Origin: a virus
DNA: 23,726 bases
Strand: one strand, 5' to 3'
IMG/VR virus record: IMGVR_UViG_3300017613_000094
Span: 1-23,726 of that record
The position numbers were made by a program, and so were the translations under genes. The notes below the pieces were generated by a model, which did not search any database, was not told the origin of the DNA, and saw only the letters and a list, made by a program, of their open reading frames with translations. This document shows, one piece after another, positions 22,605 through 23,726 of this stretch; position 1 is the first letter of the stretch, and every line of letters begins with the position of its first letter.

Positions 22605-23726
22605 ACAAATTAAATCAATGAAAAAAGATTTTAGGAACTTTGCCCATGTAATATGGATGCATTTAGAGCTTCCTCCACTTACACCTGTACAGAATGATAT
22701 ATGCCATTATCTACAATATGGTGGTAGACGTACACAAACACTAGGCTTCAGAGGAGTAGGTAAATCATATGTTACCTGCGCATTTGCTGCTTGGTGCTTG
22801 TGGAAAGATATTGAAACAAAAATCATGGTAGTATCAGCAGGGCGAGATCGTGCTGATGCATTTGCAATATTCTTAAGAAATATCATTCGTGATGTACCTT
22901 TCTTAAAACACCTTGAGCCTGATAAGGCAAAGGGTGAAAGAGCCACACAGAATATCTTTGATGTGGCAGGCGTTAAACCCAGTGGTTCACCATCGGTTAA
23001 ATCGGTAGGTATCACAGGGCAACTAACAGGTACAAGGGCAGATGTAATTATTGCAGATGATATTGAGGTAGTACACAATAGTGCTACTCATGATCTAAGA
23101 GAGAAACTTGCTAGGCTAGTTACAGAATTTGATGCTGTTATTAAACCTAGTGGTAAGATTATATACCTAGGTACTCCACAAACAGAGCTATCTCTGTATA
23201 ATAATCTATATACCAAAGGTTATGATATGCGTATATGGTGTGCCAGAGTACCTACTGAGGAACAAGCTGCTAACTATGGAGCTAAACTAGCACCAATGAT
23301 TAGAGAAATGATAGGTGTTATAGATGAGGGTTTATCTACAGATCCTAAGCGATTTGATGAGGAAGATCTTGCTGAACGTGAACTATCTTATGGTAGGTCT
23401 GGTTTTGCACTTCAATTTATGCTAGATACATCATTATCAGATGGTGATAAGTTTCCACTAAAGATAAATGATTTAGTTATAGGTTCACTTAATGATAAGT
23501 TACCAGAAGAGATATATTGGTCTAATAGTCCACTTAATGTTCTCAAAGATGTTCCTAATGTGGCTATGGCAGGGCAGAAGTATTATGCCCCTGAGAAGCT
23601 CTCAGACTCCCATATAGATCCCCAAATGTCTATACTGTCTATTGATCCCTCTGGTAGAGGTAAAGATGAGACAGCGTATTCTGTGCTTAAATTACTTAAT
23701 GGTAATATATTTGTACCTAAGTTTGG
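22588..23726 (+). CDS. terL: Terminase large subunit (T7 gp19-like), cut off by window end
   Basis: This is the ATPase-nuclease motor of DNA packaging. The frame is open to the last base of the window, giving the first 380 or so residues of a protein expected to be about 580-600. The Walker A motif is GFRGVGKS (53-60), the Walker B region VIIADDIE (153-160), and the coupling motif YLGTPQ (193-198). The first nuclease motif is SIDPSGRGKDETAYSV (351-366), with D353 as the expected metal ligand. These are the typical motifs of the T7 gp19 family. The start overlaps terS by 17 bases, with GAGGATGAGGAT just upstream, so translation is likely coupled. The remainder of the RNase H-like nuclease domain and the C-terminus lie outside the window. 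Confidence 0.96.
   Translation, partial: MQLTDKQIKSMKKDFRNFAHVIWMHLELPPLTPVQNDICHYLQYGGRRTQTLGFRGVGKSYVTCAFAAWCLWKDIETKIMVVSAGRDRADAFAIFLRNIIRDVPFLKHLEPDKAKGERATQNIFDVAGVKPSGSPSVKSVGITGQLTGTRADVIIADDIEVVHNSATHDLREKLARLVTEFDAVIKPSGKIIYLGTPQTELSLYNNLYTKGYDMRIWCARVPTEEQAANYGAKLAPMIREMIGVIDEGLSTDPKRFDEEDLAERELSYGRSGFALQFMLDTSLSDGDKFPLKINDLVIGSLNDKLPEEIYWSNSPLNVLKDVPNVAMAGQKYYAPEKLSDSHIDPQMSILSIDPSGRGKDETAYSVLKLLNGNIFVPKF

Noticed and set aside
1-23726. tRNA genes, CRISPR arrays, insertion sequences, integrase or attachment sites
   Set aside because: None recognised. The gene packing leaves almost no space, and no tRNA-like fold, regular spaced repeats or recombinase motifs were noticed.

Overview
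This window is the structural, late half of a lytic T7-like podovirus genome (T7 supergroup, Autographiviridae-like). All genes lie on the + strand, are tightly packed with overlaps or gaps of a few bases, and mostly carry strong TAGGAGG-type ribosome binding sites. From the exonuclease onward the order is the T7 order: exonuclease (gp6), small virion protein (gp6.7/7.3 position), portal (gp8), scaffold (gp9), capsid (gp10), terminator, tail tubes (gp11, gp12), internal virion proteins (gp13-16 positions), tail fibre (gp17), small membrane protein (gp17.5 position), small terminase (gp18) and large terminase (gp19, cut by the window end). The DNA is clearly AT-rich. That and the gene set recall marine T7-like phages, but the host cannot be named from this sequence. 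The phage RNA polymerase, DNA polymerase, helicase/primase and endolysin would lie outside the window.

Region 1 (1-2600) ends the DNA-metabolism part: a 3TM-type holin, a deoxynucleoside monophosphate kinase, an endonuclease VII-type resolvase (in place of the unrelated T7 endonuclease I), a 5'-3' exonuclease, a 52-residue zinc-binding protein and an 82-residue basic protein. Four successive overlaps suggest translational coupling. Region 2 (2610-6340) builds the head and ends in a strong intrinsic terminator just after the major capsid gene, the same place as T7 T-phi. Region 3 (6365-17148) encodes the tail tube and the ejected internal proteins. The last of these is a 1536-residue gp16 counterpart whose N-terminus looks like a zinc M15-type peptidase instead of the lytic transglycosylase of T7 gp16. 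Region 4 (17172-21901) encodes host recognition: a gp17-type fibre followed by two large proteins that share a homologous N-terminal domain of about 115 residues but have entirely different C-terminal Ig-like and beta-sandwich modules. Region 5 (21919-23726) holds a small basic protein, a one-pass membrane protein, and the DNA-packaging genes.

The most notable features are the M15-like domain in the gp16 counterpart, the pair of putative adhesins on a shared N-terminal module (with a 27-bp exact DNA match), a free-standing zinc finger resembling the N-terminus of the nearby endonuclease VII, two separate holin candidates without spanin genes between the terminase genes, and a 14-bp hairpin in the longest gene-free spacer after the fibre gene. 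Apart from the 78-base spacer holding the terminator and the 72-base spacer holding that hairpin, there is essentially no non-coding DNA. I saw no tRNA, CRISPR array, insertion sequence or integrase.
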